Positions 1 through 9,329 of a DNA stretch of 64,000 bases are shown here, piece after piece. The DNA comes from a bacterium (GTDB lineage: Bacteria > Arandabacterota > Arandabacteria > Arandabacterales > Arandabacteraceae), in contig JAOZOU010000007.1 of the NCBI GenBank assembly GCA_029933125.1, forward strand, positions 79,007 through 143,006, given 5' to 3'. The translations under genes and the position numbers were made by a program. The notes beneath the pieces are model-generated. The model ran no database searches. It was not told where the DNA came from and saw nothing but the letters and a program-made list of their open reading frames with translations. Positions within the stretch are counted from its first letter, which is position 1, and each line of letters begins with the position of its first letter.

Positions 1-426
1 ATATGAATAGAGAGTCAATATGAATTCCGAATAGATGACGGTTACCTCTGTAGAATGATATCCTTCCGTGTCCCCACCCTTGGCCAAAGCTCTTCCCTGC
101 GGATACCCTGTTTCTCCCTCAATTTGGAATCTCCAGGCCTAAAGGTACTCCCCCGAGCCCTGGTTGGTTGCCGTGGGGGTAGTGTTATGGTAGAATTGGG
201 CTAGAGGACGAATGGGTTGGGTGGTCAAGATAATACAAGATTTGAGGATCTCCCAGGCCCTTCGCAAACTGAGGATGCGCTCCTGGGCACTTGAAAGTGG
301 TAAGCACGGACGATGAAAACCACAAGGAAAATCAGAATGAACGCCAGGATGCTTTCAATATGTAGCCTTTTGATGCTCTACGGCTTATCCAAGAAGCTCA
401 TGGCTTTAGCACGAGGAGAAGGATTC
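1..426. other. Left edge, no gene recognised
   Basis: I see no convincing gene, RNA or repeat in this stretch. The frame of the following glycosidase is open from an ATG at 313, so part of this stretch could be translated if that upstream start is used. Confidence 0.5.
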
Positions 427-3312
427 TTGGCAATAAGGGATAAGAAGGAGATGAGTGCGGTCAGGTTCAAATCAAGATGCCGACCCATAATTGCTTCACC
501 CCCGCTCATATTGGTTTCGGGTTTTCTCTTATCTCTCGTTGCCCTGGCATCTCCCAGCTTGGCAGCACCAGTCCATACAACATATCTCTGGCACATGCAT
601 CAGCCAATCTACTGGCCTGACCGAAGTACATGGTACCCATCAAGATATGAAACTGCCTACGAAACCATAACTCTCGGGCATTCCCAAAGTGACGTTTACA
701 GCATCTTCGATAAAGACGATCGTGTCCATGACTATCAAGACTATCCTCACGACGCTATAGCCTCGGTGCTCGATATACCTGATGCTGGGGCACAGATAAG
801 CTTCGCTGCAGCCTTGATCGAGAATGTCAAGAATCTCGCTGACAATGGCTGGAACGGAGGACGCTATGCTCCTGATTGGTATAGCGATTATCGTGCGGCC
901 CGCTCGTGGACGACATCCGGTGGCCACTCACGCATGCCGCAGCTCCTCGTTGCCGCACACCATCCCATCGCACCTCTTATGGATCCCAAAGCCCTTGAGC
1001 GTGAGATCGAAGTTGCTAAAGTTGCCTACCAGGTTGCTTGGGGTGATACCAATTTCTCGAAAGGCTACTTCCCGGCCGAGACCTGTTTCTCGGAGCGCAT
1101 GATCCCTGTGCTCGTTCGTCAGGGCATTGAATGGGTTATCGTTGCAGACATTCACCTCTCAAGAGCCTGCGCTGATTATCCCTACCTTGCACAGGAAGAT
1201 AACTGCGACCCACCCAATCGGGCCGATCAACTTAATCCAGCCCAAGGCTACTATGAGGCGATTTCCATAAGCCGTGGTGTAACGGTGAAGACACCTCCAC
1301 CATTCGGCTTTCGTCCTCACTATGCTCGCTATGTTGACCCTGAGACGGGAACAGCATATTCCATGATCGTTGTCCCAGCAGCCAATGCCATGAGCTGGAA
1401 TGAAGGCTATGCCATGTATGGCACGAGCGAGATTGATGCTATCGCCCCCTACAATGACCCTACTCACCCAATGCTTATTGTCTTTGCACACGATGGCGAC
1501 AATGCCTGGTCTGGGGGTTACTCCTATTACAATGAGAATGTTACCAACTTTTGCCATGAGGCTGTTTCAAAGGGATATGAACCCACTACAATTGCTGAGT
1601 ATCTCGCCGATCACCCTGTGAGCACGGACGATGTTGTTCACGTTGAAGATGGCGGCTGGGTGAACGCTGACAGTGACTTTGGCTCACCTCAATTCATCAA
1701 TTGGAATTGGCCCCTGGTTGATGCAAATGGCAATTTTGACATCCCCGGTGGCTGGGCTCTGGATGAGCGCAATTGGGCTGTGCTTACAGCTGCACAGAAT
1801 CGGGTCGAGACAGCTGAAGCCATCATGGGGACACAACCCGATCCCGCAAGGATTTTCGATCCAACGACAGGTGCAAACAATGTTGAGAAAGCGTGGCATC
1901 ATCTGCTTTCAGGCTATGAGAGTGGCTACATGTACTATGGGGCCTCGCTCGATATGGAGGTGAAGCCAACTCTGGCTGCAAATGCAGCAGTTCTCTATGC
2001 AGATGCCGTGATTGAGGGTGGGACAGATCTTGTTGCGCCTACCATATGGCTTCCGCAGCGGCTTCCGTGGAATCCTGGTGGATATGGTGGGGGCTCACTG
2101 TGGGGTTATCCTGGTGGCGATGGTGAGCCCATGCCGAGCGATTTCTGGATATGGACATTTGTCTATGATGTCTCAGGGATTGCTCGTGTGGACCTGAATT
2201 ACAGGATAGATGCAGATGGGGTAAATTCCATGGCAAGCGATGACAATGAGACCTACGCCGGTGGACCTGAGGTTGGACCATGGCAGACATTGGCAATGAC
2301 ACGCAGGGATTTCCCCGAAGGAAACTACTTCAATGACCCCGAGATCGATTTCTTTGTTCTACCCCAATACATTGCGGATGAATACTACGTTCACGTTACG
2401 GGACTCTCAGAGGTTCTCATTGATTACTATGTAGAAGCTGAGGATTCGCTCGGCAACGTCAAACGCAGCCCCATTCAGCATGTCTGGATAGGAACATCGA
2501 GCGGAAGCCAGGGACATGTAATCGATGGCGCTCTTGACTCATCTGCCATCCATCTTGCGTCTGGTGATGGCTTTGATCTCTATGCGGACTGGGACGGAAC
2601 ATATCTTTATGTTGCAACCCAGGGTGTTGGACAGACGTCAAGCTGGGATCACTTCATCCTTATAGGTAGTGATCTTTCAAGTCCAGTCTCGGCACCTTGG
2701 GCAAAAAGTGGCAATGTTGCTGACAGGATACTCTATCTGGCAAACGAGAATGACAATAACTGGTGTGGATGGTTTGATGAATTTGAGAGTGTCTTGACTT
2801 CAGATGTCGAATGTGCGTCGGGTGAGTATCTTGAAGGAACAATAAAGCTGAGTGCCTATCTCGGAGAGCCTTTGCCTGATGAAATCTATCTCGCTATTGG
2901 AGCTTATGAAACACCTGATGGGGAGTCGCTTATGGCGCAGGCGCCACCCGGTGATGGTGATGGCGACATTGAAAGCAATGAATATACAGGTTTTGCACTG
3001 ACGGCAAGTGGCATTGAAACAGATGATGTCCAGATGGGGCAATTTGAGATCTCAATTGAACCCAATCCAATGATCAAGCATGCAGGCATTAAGGTGGACG
3101 TGCTCACAGAATCTTTTGCTACTGTCGCAATCTACGATGCAAGAGGCTCATTGGTAAGGAGGGTTTACAGAGGCGAGATAAACCGCGGTGGCAGGATTAT
3201 TACCTGGGATGGCAAGGACGCAAGTGGCGCACTTGTTCCAGCGGGCATCTACTTCGTTCGGGTTGCCGGTAAGGACGTTACTAAGACCCAAAAGATCGTA
3301 GTCCTTCGCTGA
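427..3312 (+). CDS. Exported GH57-type glycoside hydrolase with C-terminal sorting domain
   Basis: Probably an extracellular alpha-glucan-active enzyme. After a signal peptide (hydrophobic run ending SLAAP, before VHTTY) comes a GH57-type catalytic domain: the family hallmark HMHQP lies just after the signal, followed by ETCFSE near 1078 and AHDGDNAW near 1486, where the nucleophile and acid regions are expected. An Ig-like stretch and a DOMON/CBM9-like segment (DLYADWDGTYLYVA, about 2575-2620) follow. The last ~85 residues are a FlgD-like sorting domain (IYDARGSLVRRV, WDGKD, PAGIYFVRV, KIVVLR) typical of type IX-like export. The start is uncertain: in-frame ATGs lie at 313, 400 and 451. I prefer TTG 427 because GAGGAG (413-418) sits 8 nt upstream. 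Substrate is inferred from the family only. Confidence 0.8.
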   Translation: MAIRDKKEMSAVRFKSRCRPIIASPPLILVSGFLLSLVALASPSLAAPVHTTYLWHMHQPIYWPDRSTWYPSRYETAYETITLGHSQSDVYSIFDKDDRVHDYQDYPHDAIASVLDIPDAGAQISFAAALIENVKNLADNGWNGGRYAPDWYSDYRAARSWTTSGGHSRMPQLLVAAHHPIAPLMDPKALEREIEVAKVAYQVAWGDTNFSKGYFPAETCFSERMIPVLVRQGIEWVIVADIHLSRACADYPYLAQEDNCDPPNRADQLNPAQGYYEAISISRGVTVKTPPPFGFRPHYARYVDPETGTAYSMIVVPAANAMSWNEGYAMYGTSEIDAIAPYNDPTHPMLIVFAHDGDNAWSGGYSYYNENVTNFCHEAVSKGYEPTTIAEYLADHPVSTDDVVHVEDGGWVNADSDFGSPQFINWNWPLVDANGNFDIPGGWALDERNWAVLTAAQNRVETAEAIMGTQPDPARIFDPTTGANNVEKAWHHLLSGYESGYMYYGASLDMEVKPTLAANAAVLYADAVIEGGTDLVAPTIWLPQRLPWNPGGYGGGSLWGYPGGDGEPMPSDFWIWTFVYDVSGIARVDLNYRIDADGVNSMASDDNETYAGGPEVGPWQTLAMTRRDFPEGNYFNDPEIDFFVLPQYIADEYYVHVTGLSEVLIDYYVEAEDSLGNVKRSPIQHVWIGTSSGSQGHVIDGALDSSAIHLASGDGFDLYADWDGTYLYVATQGVGQTSSWDHFILIGSDLSSPVSAPWAKSGNVADRILYLANENDNNWCGWFDEFESVLTSDVECASGEYLEGTIKLSAYLGEPLPDEIYLAIGAYETPDGESLMAQAPPGDGDGDIESNEYTGFALTASGIETDDVQMGQFEISIEPNPMIKHAGIKVDVLTESFATVAIYDARGSLVRRVYRGEINRGGRIITWDGKDASGALVPAGIYFVRVAGKDVTKTQKIVVLR

Positions 3313-3395
3313 TATTCACCGTTGCTAAATTCCAGCAAGCGCAGATAGGCACCATAAACCAAAGGTGATTAAGTACTAGCGGAAAGGAGGGGCAG

Positions 3396-4856
3396 CTAGC
3401 TAGCGGTTTGCCTCATAGTTGCCTGAATCGAACCCCAGTAGCAGCCGTTGTCAGCCTGAAGGTAATCGCTTGTATAGGCATAAGCCCTTGCACGACAACC
3501 GCCACAGAAATCGCGATATTCGCAGAGTCCGCAGTAGGGATCAAGCAGATCCCGGTCCCTCAGCTCCCACAGAAGTTGTGACTTACACCATATATCACGG
3601 AAGGCATCCTTTCGGAGATTACCGACAGGAATTGGCATAAAAACACATGGAGTAACTATTCCATTGGGCTGAAAAGCAGAATAGCATCTGCCAGCACCAC
3701 ATCCACCAATATAACGTGCAAAGCTCTTGGCTCCAGGCCCAATGCCATAGCCAGCATGTCCAGCAGCAAAGACGCCGTCCTCACTCGAGTTGGCAGCGCA
3801 GTATCTACCAAGCTGAGGGGCAGTTGACATGATCACAAGGTTATCTTGCGAAAGATGTCCCCACAGAGTTGCAAGCATGTCCTCTCTTTGCTCAGGAGTA
3901 ATGTCGAGAGCCTTATCATCCCTTCCCCTGCCTGTTGGTATGAAGTTGAAAGCATTGAACCTCGTGCAACCAACATCTGAAGTGAATCTGATGAGATCCT
4001 CAAGCTCATCGAAATTGAGCTTGGTGATGGTTGAGGCTATTCCAATTTCCACACCTTCTATGCCCACAGAAGCTTTTATGCCATCGACAATCCGATGCCA
4101 GCATTGTCTTCCTCTAAAGGCATCATGCTTATCGGGATCCACACTATCAAGACTTACCTCGATGTACTCGACTCCGGCATCGCGAAGGCGCTTTGTCATA
4201 TCGTGGCCAAGAAGAGTTCCATTGGTAGCGATTGTTATAAACATTCCATGCTCACGTGCACGAGTGATGACTTGCCAGATGTCGGGGCAAACAAGGGGCT
4301 CGCCGCCTGAAAGTGCAAGGATGGCAACGTCCATTTCACCAAGCTCGTCAACTATGCGAAGCTTCTCATCAAGTGTGAGCTCATCATCTCTCTTGCGTCC
4401 AGCGTTCTGGTAGCAATGGCGGCATTTGAGATTACAGGCTTGAGTTATGTTCCAGACAACCATAAGAGGAGCGCAGAAAACCTGAGGGCGGCGCAATCCA
4501 ACCTTTCCAATACTGTATGTGGTGTTGATGATGGCTCTCAAGGTTGGTGGATCACCAAAGACTTTCTCCCTAAGAAGCTCCTTATCAGCTCTGGCTTGGC
4601 GTCTTATGATCTCAACGAAGGCATGGGGAATGAGATAGCGCAGACGATTGCCTATACCATTTTTTTGAGAGCCGTAGTTTAGCAAAGCCTCTTCAAGAAA
4701 TGTTCTACCTCCTTTTTCAACAGATGTCATCCATCTAAAGATCGCTCTCACGAGGCGATTGGAAAGCACCTTCTCGAGCTTGTAAGGATCAGGGAAATAG
4801 GCGCATGGGATACGATTATCTTGAAGATTGCCGGAGTGCTCAGGATCAGAAGCCAT
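3396..4856 (-). CDS. Radical SAM protein with SPASM domain
   Basis: A 486-residue radical SAM enzyme. The cluster-binding motif CNLKCRHC is at about residues 141-148 and the SAM-contact motif GGEPL follows. A cysteine-rich SPASM-type tail (about residues 345-475, with CGAGRC, PCVFMP, YCGLCEYRDFCGGCRA) should bind auxiliary Fe-S clusters. The architecture matches the PqqE/NirJ/AhbD/anSME group, which acts on peptides or tetrapyrroles. No peptide precursor or haem-pathway gene is adjacent, so the substrate is unknown. About 130 residues precede the core domain, longer than in PqqE. It is divergent from the TonB receptor across a ~205-bp gap that holds an inverted repeat. Confidence 0.85.
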   Translation of the reverse strand: MASDPEHSGNLQDNRIPCAYFPDPYKLEKVLSNRLVRAIFRWMTSVEKGGRTFLEEALLNYGSQKNGIGNRLRYLIPHAFVEIIRRQARADKELLREKVFGDPPTLRAIINTTYSIGKVGLRRPQVFCAPLMVVWNITQACNLKCRHCYQNAGRKRDDELTLDEKLRIVDELGEMDVAILALSGGEPLVCPDIWQVITRAREHGMFITIATNGTLLGHDMTKRLRDAGVEYIEVSLDSVDPDKHDAFRGRQCWHRIVDGIKASVGIEGVEIGIASTITKLNFDELEDLIRFTSDVGCTRFNAFNFIPTGRGRDDKALDITPEQREDMLATLWGHLSQDNLVIMSTAPQLGRYCAANSSEDGVFAAGHAGYGIGPGAKSFARYIGGCGAGRCYSAFQPNGIVTPCVFMPIPVGNLRKDAFRDIWCKSQLLWELRDRDLLDPYCGLCEYRDFCGGCRARAYAYTSDYLQADNGCYWGSIQATMRQTAS

Positions 4857-4924
4857 GATTCTAACCCTCCGGTAGGATTAACATTAGCAAAATAAGCTAC
4901 ATGGGTTGATTGTGTCAAGCCAAA

Positions 4925-4950
4925 CATCGCAAGTATTGGTTCTTGCGATG
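4925..4950. promoter_or_regulatory. Perfect 9-bp inverted repeat between divergent genes
   Basis: CATCGCAAG (4925-4933) and CTTGCGATG (4942-4950) form a perfect inverted repeat with an 8-nt spacer. It lies between the divergent starts of the radical SAM gene (4856) and the TonB-dependent receptor (5062). The size and location suit an operator for a dimeric regulator. A T-run is absent, so a terminator is unlikely. No regulator gene adjoins it. Confidence 0.45.
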
Positions 4951-5061
4951 GTATTATGATGGCAATCTCGAGAGCATTTGGGTTATACTAACGGGAACGA
5001 ATACACGCGGGGAGTGTATAACAAAGCAGGTGCGCCCTTTTATTGCTTAGAAGGAGGACAC

Positions 5062-7491
5062 ATGAAAACCGCGTTCATCGTTGCTTTCGCTCTTCTTGGA
5101 TTGGCTGCATCGCTTGGAGCTCAACCCCCAATGGGTGGAATGAATGTGCAGGTGAGTATATCTGGTACGGTCGTGGATTCAGTCTCGAGTGAACCTCTTA
5201 AGTTTGCCAATGTAATGCTTTATGATTTCAGAGATAGCCTGATAACGGGAACAATAACTAATGACATGGGGCGCTTCACACTTAAGAATTTGCGACCGGG
5301 AATCTACAAAGTGAGTGTTAAGTTCATGGGATTCCATAAGAAGACCATTGAAAGAGTAAGGGTTGGTCCGAGGCAGCCAGAAGTTGATCTCGGTGTTATA
5401 GCATTGAGACCCGCTGTTCTCAGCGTTGGTGAGGTGGAGGTAACAGCTGAGCGACCTGAGATAACCTATAAGATTGACCGTAAGGTCATAAATGTAAGCA
5501 AGCAATACACGCGGACATCAGGCACCGCTGTTGATATCCTTGAGAATGTGCCGTCAGTTACAGTTGATGTTGATGGCAATGTAAGTCTTCGGGGAAGTGG
5601 CAGCTTCACTGTGCTCATCGATGGCCGACCAACGCCACTTCAGGCAAACGAAGCTCTTCAGCAAATCCCCGCAACTACAATTGAGAGCATTGAGATAATA
5701 ACCAATCCTTCGGCGAAATACGACCCCGATGGCATCGCGGGGATCATCAACATAATTCTCAAGAAGGGTAAGCTCAGAGGTATGAGTGGAATTTTCAATT
5801 TGAATGGAGGGCTGGACTATAAGTATGGCGGTGATTTCCTATTAAGCAAAAAGGGTGATGGTATCACCTACACTTTTGGGGCTGACTTCAACAATCGTGA
5901 ATTCCCTGGGAACATGGAATCTGAGAGTCAAACCGGCTGCCCTGGCTGTGCTGACCTCATCAAGTCAAAGGGAGCAATGCGCTGGCAGTGGCGGCCCTAT
6001 GGGATTCATGGGGAGGTCGATTGGAGGGCTGATGAATCCAACAGCATCACTGCTGGACTGCGGTGGGGCGGGCGTCGAATGGAAAGAAGTTCCAATGTTA
6101 CCTTCCATGAATATGACATAATGGGAAATCCTCCTTATGAATACTTCAGCCGCGGAGGCTGGAAGCGCTCAGGGGACTTCTACATGGGTAGTTTCACTTA
6201 CAATCATAAGTTTGCACGCAAAGGTCACGAGCTCACGGCTGAGGCAACTATGAGTCGGAGCGAAGGTGACGAGGTATCGAAGACCGAGACATTTGAACTC
6301 GATGGTACACAGAAGTCAGGGCAGCGTGAGACAGAAACCGGCCCATGGCGGCGGATTCGAGCAAAGGCTGACTATGTGCTTCCACTTGATGAGAAATCTA
6401 AAATCGAAGCTGGTTACCAGGCGCGCCTCGATGCCTCTAAGACCCAAACCAAGACTTATGAGTACGATACCTCAAGCGGTGAGTATGAGTATAGGCAAGA
6501 TTTTAGCCACAAGACTGAGTACGATCGTGACATCCAATCCATCTATGCAATGTTCTCATCGAATCCTGGCAAGTTTGGTTATCAGATTGGCTTGCGAGGT
6601 GAGTACACTTATCGCTCAATGCACCTTATCGACACCGATGAAAACTTTAAGATCGATAGAATAGATCTCTTTCCCACGCTCCATGTTTCATACCAGCATT
6701 CAGCTGGAACGCAATTTATGGCAAGCTATAGCCGGAGAATAAGGCGTCCACGCAACTGGCATCTTGAGCCATTTCTAACGTGGTTTGATGCAAACAATGT
6801 GCGCAAAGGTAACCCAGATCTCAAACCAGAGTACACTGACTCCTACGAAGCGGGTTTTCAGCAGAACTCCGGGCGCAGGATGCTTTCACTGGAGGCTTAT
6901 TATAAGGTAACCCATAACAAGACCGAGCGTATACAATCGGTATATGAGGATCAGATTCGCCTTCATACAATTGAAAATGTGGGGAAGGATTATGCACTCG
7001 GTGTTGAACTCATGCTAAATATCGGACTGATGGGATTCTGGAATGTGAATGTTATGGGGACTGCATATGACTACCGCATAAAGGGAAAGGTTTTGGGTGA
7101 AGATTTCTCTGACGAGAGTTTCTCCTGGAATGCACGACTCAACAACACCTTCAGGCTTGGAAAGGCGACACGTGTTCAATTCAATGCGATGTACAATAGC
7201 TCCAGGCCTTCAGCACAGGGCACGCGCAAGAGCTTCTTCCTCACAGATGCAGCGATCAAACAAGATCTTATGGGCGGGAGTCTTTCGATTTCACTTCAGG
7301 CAAGGGATCTCTTCTCAACCGGCAAGTTCGATCATACTACAGAAGGGGAAGGTTTCTACGACCACAGAACTTTCACTCGCAAGTCACCGAGTCTTACATT
7401 TACACTCTCTTATAACGTCAACAACTATAAGAAGAAACGTGAGGAGGGGCGTGAGGAAGTTCCCGAGATGATCCAGGAGGGCGAATTCTAG
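5062..7491 (+). CDS. TonB-dependent outer-membrane receptor, OMP_b-brl_3 type
   Basis: Outer-membrane receptor of 809 residues. The start is ATG 5062, preceded by AAGGAGGACAC; the frame is open further upstream but without such a site. The order is: signal peptide (MKTAFIVAFALLGLAASLGA); a CarboxypepD_reg-like beta-sandwich (about residues 27-110, ISGTVVDSVSSEPLKFANVM); a TonB plug with SLRGSGSFTVLIDGRP and PDGIAGIINIILKK (about 165-240); then a long barrel region rich in alternating aromatic strands. This resembles the receptor family with an 'outer membrane beta-barrel family' domain common in Bacteroidota and relatives. The ligand cannot be told. No SusD partner is adjacent. Confidence 0.88.
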   Translation: MKTAFIVAFALLGLAASLGAQPPMGGMNVQVSISGTVVDSVSSEPLKFANVMLYDFRDSLITGTITNDMGRFTLKNLRPGIYKVSVKFMGFHKKTIERVRVGPRQPEVDLGVIALRPAVLSVGEVEVTAERPEITYKIDRKVINVSKQYTRTSGTAVDILENVPSVTVDVDGNVSLRGSGSFTVLIDGRPTPLQANEALQQIPATTIESIEIITNPSAKYDPDGIAGIINIILKKGKLRGMSGIFNLNGGLDYKYGGDFLLSKKGDGITYTFGADFNNREFPGNMESESQTGCPGCADLIKSKGAMRWQWRPYGIHGEVDWRADESNSITAGLRWGGRRMERSSNVTFHEYDIMGNPPYEYFSRGGWKRSGDFYMGSFTYNHKFARKGHELTAEATMSRSEGDEVSKTETFELDGTQKSGQRETETGPWRRIRAKADYVLPLDEKSKIEAGYQARLDASKTQTKTYEYDTSSGEYEYRQDFSHKTEYDRDIQSIYAMFSSNPGKFGYQIGLRGEYTYRSMHLIDTDENFKIDRIDLFPTLHVSYQHSAGTQFMASYSRRIRRPRNWHLEPFLTWFDANNVRKGNPDLKPEYTDSYEAGFQQNSGRRMLSLEAYYKVTHNKTERIQSVYEDQIRLHTIENVGKDYALGVELMLNIGLMGFWNVNVMGTAYDYRIKGKVLGEDFSDESFSWNARLNNTFRLGKATRVQFNAMYNSSRPSAQGTRKSFFLTDAAIKQDLMGGSLSISLQARDLFSTGKFDHTTEGEGFYDHRTFTRKSPSLTFTLSYNVNNYKKKREEGREEVPEMIQEGEF

Positions 7492-7642
7492 GGCTTGCCA
7501 CTCCCTGCCCTGCTGGGAAGTGTCCAGGGGCGGAGCCGCTCTTGGCGGTTTTGTCTTTCTCACGGGTTTACACAAGGCGTCTTTGCTGATAGCATGGATT
7601 CAAGCGCATGAGATGGACTTACGGTTGCACAGGTCGTGAGCA

Positions 7643-8137
7643 ATGGATGAGAAAAGATCCAAAGATGAGCAGGCCAGAGATGTCAGTTTTCTTGAAGCTT
7701 TTGAGGAACCACGGCGCTCGCGGGCTGCCACCCTTGCAATCTGGATTGTGATTGTTGCTGTGGCTTCTCTGATTATTCTCAGACAGGGCAAGTCCCGTCA
7801 CCATCCCACAATGAGTCCAGAACAAGAGCAGCGTTTCGCTGCGCGATTCGATTCACTTTGCAAAGTCTCGCTCTATCCTGTTGTCTGGCGAAGCGGGACC
7901 TTCGTCCATTCCCGGTTTGAGGGTAATTTTGAGAAGTGGACTTTGACAATTAGCTCGCGCGATTGGCAATTGCGTGATGAGGCAGCTCGCAAGGATCTTG
8001 TCGCGCTGATATGGAATGCCTATCGTGCAACCCGTGAGCAGGCTGGTGGCGATCCTGATAACGCCATGCTCGTAATCGATGATGAAAATGGTAACGTACT
8101 TGCTGAAGCCACCCCCACGAGCATCACCGTCCACTAA
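7643..8137 (+). CDS. Hypothetical single-pass membrane protein
   Basis: A 164-residue protein I do not recognise. A charged N-terminus of about 28 residues is followed by one transmembrane segment (about residues 29-46, ATLAIWIVIVAVASLIIL). The remaining ~115 residues are soluble and end in a pattern (AMLVIDDENGNVLAEATP) that reads as a small beta-rich domain outside the membrane. It lies 151 bp downstream of the TonB receptor on the same strand and converges on a decayed sulfotransferase. No clear ribosome site precedes ATG 7643. Confidence 0.6.
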   Translation: MDEKRSKDEQARDVSFLEAFEEPRRSRAATLAIWIVIVAVASLIILRQGKSRHHPTMSPEQEQRFAARFDSLCKVSLYPVVWRSGTFVHSRFEGNFEKWTLTISSRDWQLRDEAARKDLVALIWNAYRATREQAGGDPDNAMLVIDDENGNVLAEATPTSITVH

Positions 8138-8339
8138 TCAAAGTGACAGCCAAAGATGTGGGCTTCTTCCCGCTGTGAGCCGGGCGCCTTCCTTGTGAGC
8201 AAGCATTCAAGGTCCGAGCATGCATAATGGTAGCTTCGAAACCCGGCTCGAGTCAAAACGTAGCTTTCCGTGTCATATCCCAAAGACGCACCTGTTCTTT
8301 TGGATCCGCTCCCGAATGCGTTCCATGGGGTTCACTCGG

Positions 8340-9267
8340 TTAAGGCAACTTTGGATAGCCTAAGCTTTCAAGAAGATCACCAGCTATGCACCAAGCTTCG
8401 GTGAGCCTTTCCTCGGGCTGTCGCGCTGCGGCTATGCCGACTGTGCTAGCATTTGCATCTTTAAGGCGCTTGAGGAACTTTCGACTCTCACCGACACCGA
8501 GAAAGTCAGCAATTGTGTGCGATCCCGATTGGCTCAGTTAGGACTGTCTCGTATCTTAGCTCCAAATATCTTCCTTTCCCAAGGTGTTGTCCGCACCCCC
8601 TTGCACGCAATACCATGGTCTTCCACATCCAAACGCATCTCGCATAGCGCGAGGAAGCGATAAAAGCATCCTCCTCGTGTGGCAAAACCCACCAGGGGAT
8701 AAGGTAATCTCCGTGGCGCCGCCAAATGCCAATTTCGGCGTTCTTATTGGCTGCAATTGCTTCATCGGTAAGGACTGTATCTGACAGAGCGTCAGGTATG
8801 TACGGTCAAGGGAATCCGCTGCATCCCTTCCATCACGAATTATGTGGATGAACTTCGAATTTGGAAAGTGCTTAGCGAGGGGTTCTATCGCAAAACAAAG
8901 GAAGGGCTCCTTATGGCAAAAAAGTGCTCCTTCGACCCCGCAAAACTTCAACAATCCTTTCACGCCGAAAGTATCTTCTTCGCCAGAAGGCTTGCCAGAA
9001 AATGTCACGGATCACAAGCAACAAATAGGAAAGATGCTGATTGGCTACTGCCTTGCTTCCCAAAATGTGGACTAATCTAGGTGGAAGGAGGATGCCAAGA
9101 AACTCCTCAACTTGCTCAATTCTGGCGATGGCCTTTGAAAGCAGAGTCGTCCCCGATCTTGGGTAACCCAGAATAAACACAGGCCCGTGTTCATCAAGAA
9201 GATAAGGCGAATCTTCAAGCGGTAAACCAAGATTTGTCATCATTGTCTTATCGTTGAGCTCAGGCAC
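8340..9267 (-). pseudogene. Decayed sulfotransferase (several frameshifts)
   Basis: Read on the minus strand, pieces of one PAPS-dependent sulfotransferase appear in successive frames. The 5' piece has the 5'-phosphosulfate loop GYPRSGTTLL. The next frame (from about 9000) has the 3'-phosphate motif FIHIIRDGRDAADSL. A third stretch near 8580-8530 reads GRYLELRYETVLTEP. A further shift gives IADFLGVGESRKFLKRL and an end near 8340 (LLESLGYPKLP then TAA). At least three frame changes are needed, so the gene is dead unless the assembly is poor here. It is next to a GT4 gene, so it may once have modified a surface glycan. Confidence 0.75.
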
Positions 9268-9329
9268 AAGAGTATAATTCCGTACCAGTTTCGTGTCCTG
9301 CTATGACTTGCGTTTCAGGAGTGTTTGAC

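Noticed and set aside
3829..4413. 194-codon plus-strand frame
   Set aside because: Antisense to the radical SAM core; serine/proline-rich shadow of that gene.
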